DNA of 21,938 nucleotides from Cloacimonetes bacterium UBA3900 (GTDB taxonomy: Bacteria > Cloacimonadota > Cloacimonadia > Cloacimonadales > Cloacimonadaceae): assembly GCA_002391675.1 (NCBI GenBank), contig DGFM01000010.1, positions 1-21,938 of the forward strand. The letters are read 5' to 3'. The translations under genes and the position numbers were made by a program. The notes beneath the pieces are model-generated. The model did no database searches. It had not been told where the DNA came from and was given only the letters and a program-made list of their open reading frames with translations. Shown here one piece after another: positions 21,934 through 21,938 of the stretch (its first letter is position 1; each line of letters opens with the position of its first letter).

Positions 21934-21938
21934 TACTT

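Overview
The window (about 22 kb, roughly half G+C) looks like a chromosomal piece from a strict anaerobe living by fermentation or syntrophy. It carries two different soluble NAD(H)-linked iron-sulfur electron-transfer systems, a Rex redox regulator and an oxygen-sensitive [FeFe]-hydrogenase, and no respiratory membrane complex. The taxon cannot be fixed from sequence alone; a bacterium of the Cloacimonadota type is a guess, not a result.

Layout. 1-486: no gene; small hairpins, a heptamer repeat and two abutting palindromes ahead of rex. 487-8683 (+): a tightly packed operon rex - NuoE-like - NuoF-like - HydA [FeFe]-hydrogenase - small thioredoxin-like [2Fe-2S] protein - PAS-linked H-cluster protein (HydS type) - SpoIIE/PP2C-type phosphatase. 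The first four structural genes can build a trimeric/tetrameric hydrogenase of the electron-bifurcating HydABC kind; the last two look like a hydrogen or redox sensing branch. 8690-9840: a roughly 1.15-kb module bounded by imperfect ~50-bp inverted repeats, filled with short GC-rich hairpins whose stems differ by compensatory changes, and carrying one winged-helix ORF with internal repeats. 9837-15879 (-): a second operon, NuoE-like - NuoF-like - a 1123-aa protein in which an NfnB/GltD-like flavoprotein module sits inside a NuoG/HydA-like Fe-S scaffold - hotdog thioesterase. The first three genes resemble the Stn-type NADH/NADPH/ferredoxin transhydrogenases. The two operons converge on the hairpin module.

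15996-21938: housekeeping and envelope genes. A small membrane protein and a Xer-type tyrosine recombinase lie on the minus strand. Divergent from them is a plus-strand run: left-handed beta-helix acyltransferase, DPM1-like glycosyltransferase, a secreted protein of unknown function, RuvB, and a polysaccharide flippase followed by a rho-independent terminator.

How it fits together (inference). The hydrogenase would oxidise NADH plus reduced ferredoxin to make H2, or run in reverse. The Stn-like complex would balance NADH, NADPH and ferredoxin. Rex would read NADH/NAD+, and HydS plus phosphatase would read H2 or redox state to tune expression. The most unusual DNA is the covarying hairpin module between the two operons.
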